Below are positions 7,019 to 7,026 of a stretch of 7,026 bases of DNA, piece after piece (positions within the stretch are counted from its first letter, which is position 1; each line of letters opens with the position of its first letter). The position numbers and the translations under genes were made by a program. The notes under the pieces were generated by a model. The model saw only the letters and a list, made by a program, of their open reading frames with translations, ran no database searches and was not told the origin of the DNA. This stretch comes from HyVt-337 sp964428895 (GTDB taxonomy: Bacteria; Planctomycetota; Phycisphaerae; SM23-33), in assembly GCA_964428895.1 (NCBI GenBank), contig CAYRZU010000116.1, forward strand, positions 1 to 7,026, given 5' to 3'.

Positions 7019-7026
7019 GTCACGGA

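Overview
This high-GC (roughly 60%) bacterial window carries a compact sugar-degradation operon of four plus-strand genes. Facing away from it is the start of one minus-strand gene for a secreted pentapeptide-repeat protein. Strong G/C preference at third codon positions leaves long open frames antisense to the real genes. The combination of cytoplasmic-looking glycosidases, a UroD-like enzyme inside a sugar cluster, and a secreted pentapeptide protein with an Ile-Tyr-Arg-Trp lead-in suggests a planctomycete-type organism, possibly Phycisphaerae. That placement is inference: no rRNA or marker gene is present.

Layout. Bases 1-349 (minus) hold the N-terminal 116 codons of the pentapeptide-repeat protein, which runs off the left edge. 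Bases 350-565 are a divergent control region. It has a good sigma70-like promoter for the minus-strand gene (TTGACC-N16-TATCAT), a weaker candidate for the operon (TTTTCA-N17-TATACC), and a nested inverted repeat between the minus-strand promoter's -10 box and the minus-strand gene. From 566 to 7018 the four operon genes follow with gaps of only 31, 17 and 12 bases: a GH32 fructosidase, a GH38-type alpha-mannosidase-like protein with an extra N-terminal beta-sandwich, a GH43/GH32-superfamily beta-propeller protein, and a UroD/MtaA-family protein that is not HemE. The last gene ends 8 bases before the window edge.

How the genes may work together. None of the four operon proteins has a visible signal peptide, so they probably act in the cytoplasm on imported oligosaccharides. 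GH32 would release fructose from a beta-fructoside and the GH38-like protein would cleave an alpha-mannoside. The third protein would act on another glycosidic bond. The UroD-like protein is the odd member. It lacks the tetrapyrrole-binding signature of true uroporphyrinogen decarboxylase and carries a His-x-Cys motif like that of zinc methyltransferases (MtaA/CmuA type). Co-transcription raises the untested possibility that a methyl group from a methylated sugar, or from an aglycone, is handled alongside glycan breakdown. No transporter, regulator or corrinoid protein is visible here.
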